A DNA stretch of 64,000 bases from Entomortierella parvispora (lineage: Eukaryota > Mortierellomycota > Mortierellomycetes > Mortierellales > Mortierellaceae): NCBI GenBank assembly GCA_963573315.1, contig OY752143.1, forward strand, positions 992,001-1,056,000. Direction: 5' to 3'. The position numbers were made by a program, and so were the translations under genes. Within the stretch, counting starts at the first letter, position 1. Each line of letters starts with the position of its first letter. Of this stretch, positions 10,036 to 20,043 are shown piece by piece. The notes under the pieces are model-generated. The model worked only from the letters and a program-made list of their open reading frames with translations, ran no database searches and was not told where the DNA came from.

Positions 10036-10958
10036 TGTGGTGTAGTGGATCCAGGTCCCAGATCCACGCGAGCGAGATAGAGAGAGTTATTTTTAGTATT
10101 TAGTTATTTTTTTTATTTTTGTTCCTGTTTTCTGTTTTCTATAAAAAAGGGAGCAAAGTCCACTTTGCTCCTGGTTGCCTTTTCCCCTTACGATTCCCTC
10201 CTGTACCTTGTTGACCTCCCTTCTGCTCGTATCTGTCTCGCAGTTACCCTTGGCGTTGCTGCAATATTCAACCCCATCAGCCTTTGGACGCCGTTGCAAT
10301 ATACGAATCCCTGGGTCGCTCTCGCAGCATATCCATCCGTGTGCCAGCCCTCCTTGATCAAGTCCTGAACTCGCCGACTGCAACAGAAGATTAGCTACGC
10401 TCCAAAACTACACTCCAAAACTACACTCCAAACAATACCATCATAGCCACCACAGCCACACAGCCACACAGACGTATATATATACCCCCATCCCCCCTAC
10501 ATAATAAACATCATTCGTTCTCCCAACTCTACCTCATCCCCTGTCCCTGTCCCTGGTCCTTATCCCTGTCCCCTCTCCCGGTCTCTCCCTTGCATTCCCC
10601 TCTGTGCCTATTACACCGACTTACCTTCAAACAGTTATCCAACCTGAGTATCGCCCTCCGATCGCTCCGTTGGATTACCTGGACCCTCGCCTATCCGATA
10701 TCAATTGGCCATTTGCGAGGTATACTTACGGTGTCATATCTCTTCTGAGTGGACTTGCTATGATCTTGGCAACCCACCCTGAGGCCTTCATTGGTGCTTG
10801 GGGACCAACCATCCTCCTCGTTATATCTCGGAGTCTCCTCTGAACCCTCAGTTAGGCGACCTTGTCCCCTTTCCCAGATAGAATCTCCTTTGCCTTGCTT
10901 TACTGACTAGATCCCATCCCATCCCCTTGTGTTGTTATTAGTATAGTATAGTCGCCGT
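10036..10958 (+). repeat. Plus-strand C LTR, truncated at C0
   Basis: Starts TGTGGTGTAG like the C1 LTR and follows it to ...GTCGCCGT, where the minus-strand element C0 begins. It is a variant subfamily: relative to C1 it lacks two short segments near 10210 and 10318 and has about 38 extra bases around the A solo LTR. It probably continues beyond C0, outside the window. The left flank is the 3' end of B. Confidence 0.8.
10379..10615 (+). repeat. Solo LTR of family A (copy 1)
   Basis: 237 bp, TGCAACAG...CTATTACA, one visible substitution from the A2 LTRs, with a perfect 5-bp TSD CCGAC (10374-10378 and 10616-10620). It has no internal region, so it arose by recombination between the two LTRs of an older A insertion. 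Confidence 0.93.
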
Positions 10959-12515
10959 TGTGATGTTGTCTAATGTAAGTATAGTCTAAGGTCAGCAATG
11001 AGCTGGAAGCGAAATTGATAACGAAAAGAAAGATGACTAACAAGAATCGTCGCTTACAATTGATAGGGACTTTGCTCTCAGGGCCACAAGGATCAGGCAC
11101 AACGCTGTTGTATGATCAGATACAGTCTCAAGGAGATAGTACTGGAGATAAACAGGAAGAGGAGACAGTCAGCAAAAGGATCAAATGATAAGCAGAATGA
11201 ACTGGATGAAAACCAAGGACCACATACCAAAGAGCAGGCAGGTCCTAACGGGATCCAAACAGGAGAACAAAGACTACAAGGCTAAGAGCACGACGGCTAC
11301 TATACTACACTAATAACAACACAGGGAATGGGATGGGATCTAGTCAGTAAAGCAAGGCAAAGATATTCTATCTGGGAAAGGGTACAATGGCGACCTTTCA
11401 ACTCCACGGGCAAATACGTTGTCTTTGGCATCTTTGGACCGTTTGACGAGATCCATTGCTACCATTGACCAAGAGTATTCGTCCATCTTGCGCCATGTAA
11501 AGCGAGTGTTTGTGATAATTCTTGCAACAAGTCCATGCAGTTTTATCAAACCATCGTAGAAGCGAAAGAGTGTCGACATTTTTGCACAATTGCAGCTTGA
11601 ATGCCATCTTTTGCCACTGAATTAAATCCTTCGTTGCAAATCTCGCCACTGTATTTCTTGGACGTGCTACTTCAACCATTTTGCCTTTCACACCTCTTAT
11701 TCGCCTTTGAGAGCAGATGGAAAGTACATTGGTGAAGGGTTTCTCTTGCTTGTTTACGCTTCGAGCAATACTTCCCTCGCGAGGTTAAGGGGTGTACGTC
11801 AACTTTTGCTACTCAAGTCAGCCTTGAAGGACATTGGATGCTTTTTAAAAACCTTGCCGGGGATATTGTCCTTGAAAGGTCGCCAATGCTGCCTAACTGA
11901 GAGTTCAGAAGAGACTCGAGGGGAGGCGGAAAGAAGGTAAGGGGGTTCTCCCAAGCGCCAGTTAAGGCCTTAGGAATGGGCTGCCGAGATCGTACAAGTC
12001 CACTCAAAAGAGACAAGACATTGTTATACCTCGTAAATAGGCAAGGGCCAACGGAGCGACGAGATCAGGAAGGAGGCGGCGACAGATATCAACGGGAGAC
12101 TTGTCGAATAGGTCCAACGGGTCGAACGGTTGCGGATCGCTTGAGGAAAACGGATACAGGTAGGTCTTGAAAGGGAGAGTGCACACAGTCGATCGACAGA
12201 ACAAATGGGTCTGTGTATCCAGGGTATATCGACTTGGCAATAGGGATTTAGGTGTCTACGACGGGCCTGTCGGAAGGCAACTGCAAATGGGATAACGGGC
12301 AGAGTGTAATGGGGGGTGTAAAAGGTTCTGAAGGGTTCAACAAAGTGTACAGGCAGGAATCGTAAGGGAAAAAGGCAACCAGGAGCAAAGTGGACTTTGC
12401 TCCCTTTTTTATAGGAAACAGAAAACAGGAACAAAAATAAAAAATAACTAAACACTAAAAATAACTCTCTCTATCTCGCTCGCGTGGATCTGGGACCTGG
12501 ATCCACTACACCACA
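10959..12515 (-). repeat. 3' LTR of C0 (copy 1), interrupted by a TIR element
   Basis: Begins TGTGATGTTG and ends CCACA as written. About 420 bp at the left and 150 bp at the right match C1 LTRs, but the central part (about 11900-12350) is different sequence, so this LTR is a mosaic or a distinct subfamily. Length without the 496-bp insert and its TSD is 1058 bp, as in copy 2 (46355-47412). It abuts the plus-strand C LTR at CCGT, the expected 4-bp target. Confidence 0.85.
11389..11884. mobile_element. Non-autonomous DNA transposon (MITE-like), 496 bp
   Basis: Present in copy 1 only. It has perfect 13-bp terminal inverted repeats GGCGACCTTTCAA / TTGAAAGGTCGCC and is flanked by AAT (11386-11388 and 11885-11887); the empty site in copy 2 is at 46782-46784. 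If the repeats are counted one base shorter on the left the duplication is AATG. The inside has only short open frames (for example 11398-11691 minus) that I do not recognise as transposase. Superfamily not assigned. Confidence 0.85.
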
Positions 12516-12612
12516 CCGATCCCAGGGTCTCTTTCTCACATCGTCTTATGTGAGAGCAAGCCCGCGAGTGTCTCTAGGGAAGCTGATCCCCAAAGGCGTC
12601 CTCCAGATCTAT

Positions 12613-14916
12613 TTAATCCTGGGTGTCACGTTTGTAAGGCTTAAGACGAGCATGGTTGACAGGGCGACCTCCAAAATATCGATGCCATTGCCCCTCAACC
12701 TTCTCGCTCAATCGATAGGCACCTCCAGGCAAAGCTTCGAAGATGGTTAAAGGGCCCTTCCAACGAGGTGATAGCTTGCCACTCCATTGCTTCAGAAGTG
12801 CGGACTGATGGACCAAGACCTCGTCTCCGACCTCATATTTCCGAGGGAGGGGTAGATCAGCAGCTTCAGTGGACCACTTGTGTTCATTAATAATCCTCTG
12901 ATGAACTTCAGCACACAAAACTTCCAAGATCTCACGTCTCTCCTCGTCGACTTCCTCGCGTTCATTCATATCCATCTTCCGAGTGTGATCTATATCCCAT
13001 GGGAGGCGAGCTCGTTGACCAAAGAGGATTTCGAAAGGAGATACGCCTCTAGTCTGCTTGATCTGAGTTCTCCAAGTCCATGTAACACGGTCCAAGATAG
13101 TAGCCCAGGCACTCTCAGCCAAACCATCATGCTGAATGATACGAGCCAATTGTCGTACCATAAAACCGTTATATCGCTCCACCATTCCATTGGTCTCTGG
13201 ATGATATGCAGAAGCAGGGTCGAGATCGATTTCATGATTGATACACCACTCCTTGAAGGCTCCCGCGGATAGAGATGATCCATTGTCCGTGATGATGCGA
13301 TGGGGGTATCCATATTGTCGAGCCCAATGCTTTTCTACAGTCCGGACGATAATATTTCCTGCTAAAGAAGCAAGGGCGACAGATACAACCCATCCAGAGA
13401 GGTAATCCACCATATTCAAAACAAACCGCTTGCCATTAGACATCGGTAAGGGTCCAACTGCATCCAGGCCCAAAGTATGGAAGATCGTTTGAGGTGGCGG
13501 CAAACGATGGAAACGATATCGTGTTGGATCGCGCGTTTGAAAGCGTTGACAAGCGTCGCAAGTCGAAAGGTGCTTCTTAACGTCTGCGTACATGCCCGGC
13601 CAGAAGTACCCTTCGGCAATGAGTGTATATGTTGCGACCACTCGAGATGACCCATGACAGTAGATCCATGAGTGTTCTCCAGCACGCTCAAAACTTCACC
13701 TGGTGGTACATACTGGCGTGGGCTACCACCGGATGTGCGTTTAAATAAACGCCCTTGAGTGACAAAGTACTTGGGAAGCATGATCTTCCCCCTAGCGACC
13801 TTATCCAAATATGTCAATGGGTCCCCTTGCAAAGCTGCCACAATCGGAACAAAAGGCTCCTGATCCTCTGAAATCAGCATAGTCCTCATGAGCCGCTTGT
13901 TCTCCTCCATCTCCATTGCATCCTCCATTCCTATGTCTGGCAAATCTTCACCCGTGATGTTCTTATGATGAATACGGGAGAGCGGATCCGAGTCTTTCAT
14001 ATCTCGCCCCGGACGATGGTGGATGGTGATCCTGAACTGAGCAATGATGAAGGTCCATCGAGTGAGGCGTGCACTTTTGGAAGAGAGGTTGTGCAGATAT
14101 AACAACGCTCGATGATCGATGAAGACATGAATCTCCTTTCCCTCCAACAGATGGCTATGCTTGGTTAAGCAGTACACCAATCCTAACAGCTCACGCTCAG
14201 TGGCGAAATATCTTGACTCGGCCCCAGATAATTTTCGGCTCCCAAACACTATCGGCTGATACTTGACATGGATATCAATCCGCTCATCATCTTCGGGGTG
14301 CAGACAGTGTGCAATTATATGGCCAGAAGCAAAATCTGAGGTGTCGGCCGAAATAATAACTGGGCGTCTATGATCCATCATGACCAAAACCGGAGCAGTA
14401 ACCAGAGCGATTTGAATGGCACGAAAGGCTTCTGTATACTTGGGGTCTGACAACCATTTGTCGACAAAGGCCTTGGGATCCTTGTGCAATTTGTACAGCG
14501 GGAAGAGTGGAGCAGCCATGGCAGAAAAGTTGGATATGAAATCGCAGAGGAATAAGGCAAACCCGACAAATCCGCGCAACTCTGTCACATTTTGCGGAAC
14601 CGGCCAATATTCCATCTTGGATAGCTTCTTTGGGTCGGCCGAGATATGATCATTCCCGACGATCCGTCCCAAAAACTCGCGCTGCTTCACAAAAAATGCT
14701 GATTTCTTGCCAGAGAACGATCCATTGAACTCATCCATCCGCACCAACACTTCTTCCACAGTCCGAAAATGAAGGGGGAATTTGGCATCTCCGGTAGCCA
14801 TGTCGTCCACAAAATTGCTGAGTCGATCCTTGATAGAATTAAAGACCTCGCCCATGTGTCGAGTGTACCATTGCATGGAGTCAATGAGGCCCATCGGTAA
14901 TACATTGTACTCGTAC
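12613..14916 (-). pseudogene. C0 pol, 3' half (RT to integrase), frameshifted (copy 1)
   Basis: Minus-strand pol of element C0, nearly identical to residues about 783-1550 of C1 pol. 14916-13643 holds the RT palm with Phe-Val-Asp-Asp, RNase H (Ser-Ala-Asp-Thr-Ser-Asp) and the start of the integrase zinc finger. A single missing G near 13643 shifts the frame in that zinc finger. 13641-12613 holds the rest of integrase (Asp, Asp, Glu all visible). A 6-bp deletion relative to C1 lies near 13778. The 5' side is cut by A2 at CGTAC (14912-14916) and resumes at 63706. The same frameshift is in copy 2. Confidence 0.88.
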
Positions 14917-15153
14917 TGTAATAGGCACAGAGGGGAATGCAAGGGAGAGACCGGGAGAGGGGACAGGGATAAGGACCAGGGACAGGGACAGGGGAAGAGG
15001 TAGAGTTGGGAGAACGAATGATGTTTATTATGTAGGGGGGATGGGGGTATATATATACGTCTGTGTGGCTGTGTGGCTGTGGTGGCTATGATGGTATTGT
15101 TTGGAGTGTAGTTTTGGAGTGTAGTTTTGGAGCGTAGCTAATCTTCTGTTGCA
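14917..15153 (-). repeat. A2 3' LTR
   Basis: 237 bp, TGTAATAG...GTTGCA as written. Preceded on the minus strand by the polypurine tract AAGAGGGGAAGG (15154-15165), the primer for plus-strand DNA synthesis. Confidence 0.95.
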
Positions 15154-15178
15154 CCTTCCCCTCTTAAAAAAAATTCGG

Positions 15179-18100
15179 TTATAGGCGGTTGTCGCGTTTG
15201 TACTTCCTAAGAATCTTCTTGCAGTGGGTTAGACCGGTTTCCGGTTCCCAAGTCCATTGTTCCCGTGCGTAACCTTTCCACTGGATCAGGTATTCTATCT
15301 CTTTTTGTCCATGTTGTCTGTGCTCGGCGATTGCTTCGACTTCGAATTCTTCTTCGTCCTCAACAATCTCTGGAGGCGGCTGTGCCGGAGCTCGTGCGCC
15401 GAGGGGTAGCGGCGACGCGTAGTAGCGTTGAAGTCGGTCGACATGGAAGACAGGGTGGATCTTCATTGACGGTGGTAAGTCCAGGCGGAAGGATACGGGT
15501 GAGAGTTGTTCCACAATTCTGTAGGGACCGGCGGAGAGGGCAGTAAGTTTGCGAGAGGGGCGACTGCGATCCGCTGCGAGCGTTATGTTCTCGAGGTTGA
15601 GGAGGACTTGGTCACCAACAGCGAAGTCGTGATCTCGGCGGTACCGGTCTGCGTTCTTGGTTTGAAGTTCTTGTGCCAATGTCAGCGCTTCTTTGGCAAT
15701 TGTGAGGGCCTCGCTTTGAGTCTGGACAAATTCGTCAACGGAGGGGTTAGGGCCTGGAGCGGGTGTCAACAGCGCCATAGGTACGGTCGGATGTAACCCA
15801 TAGTTCAAAAAGAAGGGGGTGGTCCCGGTGGAGGCGTGTGTGGCGTTGTTGGTGGCGAACTCGGCGGCAGAGAGCAATAGATCCCAATTAGTCTGGCGTT
15901 GATCGACAAAGCTCCGAAGCATCGTAATGAGCGTGCGGTTGGCGCGTTCTGTCTGACCGTCTGTCTGGGGATGGTAAGCAGTTGACATGGCGAGGTGAAC
16001 GTCCATAAGGCGGCTCAGTTCCTTCCAGAAGCGGCTCGTGAATTTGGCGTCACGATCGGAGACAAAGGTTGTGGGCATACCGTGAAGTCGGAAGACATGA
16101 TCGAAGAAGATGCGAGCGGTCTGTGCAGCAGAATCTGTTGTGTGGCAAGCAGCAAAGTGAACCTGCTTAGTGAGCTTGTCAACAAAGACAGCAATGCAGT
16201 CGTGGCCACGAGGGGTCTTGGGAAGAGGTCCGAGGAAATCCATCGTTACTGTGTGCCAGGCCCTGTCCGGGATGGGCAGTGGTTGGAGGAGACCCAAGGG
16301 GGAGCGGTTGCTTGGTTTCGACCGTTGACATGATTCGCAGCTTTGGATGTATTGTCGTGTGTCTTTGGCCATTGACGGCCAGTAGAACCGAGAACATAGA
16401 TGCCCGTAGGTTTTGTCGAAGCCGAAGTGACCAGCTATGGCGGAGTCGTGGGCATCATGAAGGAGAGATAGGCGAATGTCAGAGCTGGCAGGGATACAGA
16501 CAAGGAGGGTGCCTTTTCGGCGGACGCAAAGGATGTCATCAACAAGGGAGTAGTTTGAAGGAGGACTTCCCTGGAGGCAGCTTTCATAGATCGGGTTAAG
16601 GCGGGGGTCCGCTTTGTACCCATCAATCAGGCGCTGCCTAAGCCCGGGGTCGAGTTGAACAGAGAGTTGGTTGAGTTCGCAGTGATCAGGCCGTCGTGAG
16701 AGGGCGTCGGGGACGACGTTATCCGATCCCTTTTTGTACTTGAAGGTGAAGTTGTATTCTTGCAATAGTTCCATCCATCGTGCCTGCCTACGAGTCAACT
16801 TGGGCTGGGTCGGAAAGTGTTGCAAAGTGGCATGGTCGGTGTAGACAATGAAGTGTGATCCATCCAGGTAATAGCGCCATGTCTTCAGAGCGTGGACGAC
16901 GGCCAGGAGTTCCTGTTCGTGTGTGGGATAATTCCGTTCCGCTGGGTTTAATTTGCGTGAGGTGAAGGCAACAGGACGCGACTCGCCGTTGGCGTCAGTC
17001 TGGAAGAGGACTGCTCCAAGAGCAAAGCCGGAGGCGTCAGTCTCAACGGTAGTGAGAAGGTCAGGGTCGAAGATGCGCAGGACGGGGGCCTGACTGATCG
17101 CCTTTTTGAGGGCTTGGAATGCCGCCTCCTGTTCAGTGGTCCAAGAGAAAGGGACACCTTCACCTAAGAGCGCGGTGAGGGGTAATGCAATGGTGGCGAA
17201 GTTAGCGATGTACTGGTGGTAGAATTGGGCAAGGCCGATGAATTGCTGAACATCCTTTTGTTTCTGAGGGCGCGGCCATTCTCGGATAGCGCGCACAAGT
17301 CCCCCACTCGTGTGGATTCCGTCTTTGGAGATGACATGTCCCAAGAATTCAGTTTGTTCCTGCATGAAGGAGCACTTCGACAGTTTCGCGTAGAGGCCAT
17401 GCTTGCGGAGGAGGGTTAAGACTGAGCGCACATGCTTTAGGTGTTCCTCCTTAGTGCGAGAGTAGATTAGCAAATCGTCGAGATAGACAACAACCCATCT
17501 GTCCAAGACCGGGTCCAGTACACGCAACATCATATTGGAGAATGACGCTGGGGCGTTTGTCAAGCCAAAGGGGACGACGTTGAATTCAAAGTGACCGTAT
17601 CGGCAGCGGAATGCTGTTTTGTGAGTGTCTTCCGGGGCGATCCGTTGCTGGTGGTAGCCTGAGAGGAGATCCAGCTTGGTGAAGTACTGCGCGCCGCGGA
17701 AGCGATCTATAAGTTCATCAATGCGGGGGAGAGGGTGTCTGTTTTTGCGGGTAATACGGTTCAAGCCTCTGTAGTCCACACATAGCCTTAGGCTGCCATC
17801 TTTTTTTCTCACGAATAGTACTGGTGCACCATAGGGGGAGGTTGAGGGTTTGATGAATCCTTTGCTCAAGAGGTCGTCCAGTTGCTTCCGTAGTTCATCC
17901 AGTTCGGCGATAGATAGACGGATGACGGGGCGGAAGGGTGGGTCAGCAGTGGGGTCGGTTTCGATACGCATGGCGTCTCCGCGATCCGGAGGTAGTCCTG
18001 AGGGGAGGGTGGAGGGGAATACGTCGGGAAATTCTTCGTGGACAATGGAGTGTATTTCGGGAGGTAAGGGAGGGGCAGCAGGGGAAGGGGCGTTGTTGTC

Positions 18101-18733
18101 GTTGTCGTTGACATCCGAGGTCAGAGGGGTTGTTTTAACAAGAGCAAGGAAGAGGGTGCTTCCTGCTTGGGCAGCAAGGGAGTGGAAGTGGAGATGAGAG
18201 AGGAGTTTACCCTGGGAGCGAAAGGTGACGGAGTTGGCCTTGGCACCACGACAGCGCCAGAGAACGGAAGTACCATTGTGGGTGAAGTGAAGGTCATTGT
18301 TACGCCAGTTGATGAGAGGGTTGATGGACGTGAGCCAAGGTTTGCCGAGGATGAGGTCGTAGTTGGAGAGGGGATAGATGAGGGCTTCGAGGTGGTCGGA
18401 GTAGGAGTCGCGGTCGATGGAGAAGGAGGTAGTGGTGGAAGAGAGAGAGGAGGAGCCGTCGGGTAGGACGATGGGGATGGCGGGGCCTTTTGTGCGAGTG
18501 AGGGTATGTCGTTTACAAAATGATGACGCAATCACATTTCCTTCTGCCCCGCAATCGATGAGGATGCGAGCCGGGTTACCAGCAACATTACCGAGGAACG
18601 ACAAGAGTGTGCGCGAGGCCTCCTTGAGGGTGAACTCGTGCAGGCGCACGGACTTTTGGCTGAGGCGTCTGGCCCGTCGCTTGGACCGGATGCGATCTAA
18701 AGCAGCAAGAGAGGGGGATGGGTCCAGGTCCAC
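15179..18733 (-). CDS. Family A Pol polyprotein, intact (about 1184 aa plus upstream frame)
   Basis: Enzymes for copying and integrating the element. In order: aspartic protease with Asp-Cys-Gly-Ala (about 59-62; Cys replaces the usual Ser/Thr), RT with YLDD (417-420), RNase H (Glu-Thr-Asp-Ala-Ser, about 562), integrase zinc finger HHCC (about 755-800), integrase core with Asp in Thr-Met-Asp-Phe (about 831), Asp in Ser-Asp-Arg-Asp (about 894) and Glu in Gln-Thr-Glu-Arg (about 930), and a C-terminal chromodomain (about 1129-1181; Leu-Ile-Gln-Trp-Lys-Gly-Tyr and Trp-Thr-Trp-Glu-Pro-Glu). The listed first codon is GTG and is not thought to be a start: the frame is open back into gag, in the -1 frame, and is reached by frameshift. 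Confidence 0.95.
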   Translation of the reverse strand: MDLDPSPSLAALDRIRSKRRARRLSQKSVRLHEFTLKEASRTLLSFLGNVAGNPARILIDCGAEGNVIASSFCKRHTLTRTKGPAIPIVLPDGSSSLSSTTTSFSIDRDSYSDHLEALIYPLSNYDLILGKPWLTSINPLINWRNNDLHFTHNGTSVLWRCRGAKANSVTFRSQGKLLSHLHFHSLAAQAGSTLFLALVKTTPLTSDVNDNDNNAPSPAAPPLPPEIHSIVHEEFPDVFPSTLPSGLPPDRGDAMRIETDPTADPPFRPVIRLSIAELDELRKQLDDLLSKGFIKPSTSPYGAPVLFVRKKDGSLRLCVDYRGLNRITRKNRHPLPRIDELIDRFRGAQYFTKLDLLSGYHQQRIAPEDTHKTAFRCRYGHFEFNVVPFGLTNAPASFSNMMLRVLDPVLDRWVVVYLDDLLIYSRTKEEHLKHVRSVLTLLRKHGLYAKLSKCSFMQEQTEFLGHVISKDGIHTSGGLVRAIREWPRPQKQKDVQQFIGLAQFYHQYIANFATIALPLTALLGEGVPFSWTTEQEAAFQALKKAISQAPVLRIFDPDLLTTVETDASGFALGAVLFQTDANGESRPVAFTSRKLNPAERNYPTHEQELLAVVHALKTWRYYLDGSHFIVYTDHATLQHFPTQPKLTRRQARWMELLQEYNFTFKYKKGSDNVVPDALSRRPDHCELNQLSVQLDPGLRQRLIDGYKADPRLNPIYESCLQGSPPSNYSLVDDILCVRRKGTLLVCIPASSDIRLSLLHDAHDSAIAGHFGFDKTYGHLCSRFYWPSMAKDTRQYIQSCESCQRSKPSNRSPLGLLQPLPIPDRAWHTVTMDFLGPLPKTPRGHDCIAVFVDKLTKQVHFAACHTTDSAAQTARIFFDHVFRLHGMPTTFVSDRDAKFTSRFWKELSRLMDVHLAMSTAYHPQTDGQTERANRTLITMLRSFVDQRQTNWDLLLSAAEFATNNATHASTGTTPFFLNYGLHPTVPMALLTPAPGPNPSVDEFVQTQSEALTIAKEALTLAQELQTKNADRYRRDHDFAVGDQVLLNLENITLAADRSRPSRKLTALSAGPYRIVEQLSPVSFRLDLPPSMKIHPVFHVDRLQRYYASPLPLGARAPAQPPPEIVEDEEEFEVEAIAEHRQHGQKEIEYLIQWKGYAREQWTWEPETGLTHCKKILRKYKRDNRL

Positions 18734-18963
18734 GCCCTCAGATGAGTTTAGATCAGTCGGGGGGACCGTTGATCGTGGTGCCTCATCGTCAGGGGGTACC
18801 GAGGTGGGGTGAGTGGGTTGGTCATGGCAGTGTGGTTGTTGTTCGATGTGTTCATTGTGGGGGGAGGGAGTGTATTCTGAAGCGGGGTCTTTATTCTTTT
18901 TTGGGAGACTTAGCTTGGGGGAAGGGACACTCCCTTTGTCCAGAGGAGAAAGGGAGGGGGCTT

Positions 18964-19009
18964 CGACGATCAGGTCCTGGACGTTTACTGATCGCCGGGG
19001 GCTTTTCCC
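18964..19009 (-). promoter_or_regulatory. Programmed -1 frameshift signal, family A gag-pol
   Basis: Minus strand: GGGAAAA at 19003-19009, spacer GCCCC, stem arms at 18988-18997 and 18964-18973 (10 bp, one G.U), 14-nt loop containing the gag stop (18985-18987). The gag frame reads Ser-Gly-Lys at the heptamer, exactly the phase (X XXY YYZ) needed for tandem -1 slippage into pol. Conserved in A1 and A3. Confidence 0.8.
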
Positions 19010-19980
19010 GACTCGGGGGGGTCGCCCACGTTTACTTGATTGATCCGTCGTCGTCCTTGGTGGTTGTTGTTACCGTATTTAGGGCAGTCCCGCCCAAAGT
19101 GACCAGGTTGACGGCAGCGCAAACATCCTCCGGTGTTCATGAGGTGGTCACGCTCGTCGGGGGTCAGGGGCGCCGGGTAAGCATGGTTGTTGGTGTTGCC
19201 GTTGTTGTATCGGAAAGAGTGGTTGGCATTGCGGTTGTTACGGTGGAGGTTGTTGACTTTGTTGGTGAGGTTATTGATGGCCACGTGGATAGTGTCCAGA
19301 TCCATAGGAGAGGGTTCGTTTTTGGGAGTGTTTACTGTCGGTCCCTCAGGAAAGAGGATGGCATGGATCAGGGTAGCTTGGGAGATAGCAGTATCCAGGG
19401 AGTCTGGCTGGCGCAACTTGACCTCCTTGCTGGTGTCAGGCACAAGGCCTTTCATGAACCAATGGAGAGCTGTGCCGTCGTCAAGGGTGGGTACACGGCG
19501 TCGTAGTTTGCGAAACTCGTGTGTGTAGGCGGCGACCGTTCGCTTTCCTTGGCGCAGGGACTCCAGGGCTTCACGAGCAGCAGCAACGGCATTGGGAGGG
19601 GTGTGGAACGCGAGGAAGGCCTTCTTGAAGTCGTCCCAAGGACTGGCAAGGGTAAGACCACTAGATCGCCACCAGGACTTGGCCTCATCAGTGAGATTGA
19701 GAGCAGTATATTGGACCCATTCAGCGTCGGCAAGTCTGACAACGGTGTAGTATTCCTCCTGGTTGTCAATAAAGTTTTGGCAAGCATCGGCATCAATCGC
19801 ACCAGAATACGGTGAGGGGTTTTGGGGCTTAAGGATTTTGTTCAGTGTGCGGGCAAGATCGCGCTGGTCGGCTTGGATTTCTCGTTCAGTGATGGCAGGG
19901 ATTGCGGCAAGGGCGTGCTCGAATGCTCCGCGTTGTTCAGGAGCAAGAGTAGCGACAAGGGCACGTAACGCGGCAGACAT
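18985..19980 (-). CDS. Family A Gag (331 aa), A2 copy
   Basis: Same protein as at 2141-3136: gag domain, then an Asn-rich linker, then the zinc knuckle Cys-X2-Cys-X4-His-X4-Cys at about 286-299. The ATG at 19980 is 75 nt from the LTR. It ends inside the frameshift stem-loop, overlapping the open pol frame. Confidence 0.93.
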   Translation of the reverse strand: MSAALRALVATLAPEQRGAFEHALAAIPAITEREIQADQRDLARTLNKILKPQNPSPYSGAIDADACQNFIDNQEEYYTVVRLADAEWVQYTALNLTDEAKSWWRSSGLTLASPWDDFKKAFLAFHTPPNAVAAAREALESLRQGKRTVAAYTHEFRKLRRRVPTLDDGTALHWFMKGLVPDTSKEVKLRQPDSLDTAISQATLIHAILFPEGPTVNTPKNEPSPMDLDTIHVAINNLTNKVNNLHRNNRNANHSFRYNNGNTNNHAYPAPLTPDERDHLMNTGGCLRCRQPGHFGRDCPKYGNNNHQGRRRINQVNVGDPPESGKAPGDQ

Positions 19981-20043
19981 AGTGGTTAGGGAAAAGGGAG
20001 GGAATTCGTAGGGTGGGAACGGTGAGGCAGTGAATCGAAGGGA

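Noticed and set aside
10036-12515. Head-to-head C LTRs as a fold-back element
   Set aside because: Better explained by C0 inserting into a C LTR at CCGT, with the LTR remainder beyond the window.
14917-14921. TSD for A2 between its two flanks
   Set aside because: The flanks CGTAC and AATTC do not match, so A2 is not a simple insertion; CGTAC pairs with the right flank of A3 instead.
18718-19506. 262-aa plus-strand ORF opposite the A2 gag-pol junction (also 1988-2662, 62131-62919)
   Set aside because: It is the antisense shadow of gag and pol, Val/Gly-rich by reading Asn/Thr/Pro codons backwards, without any domain.
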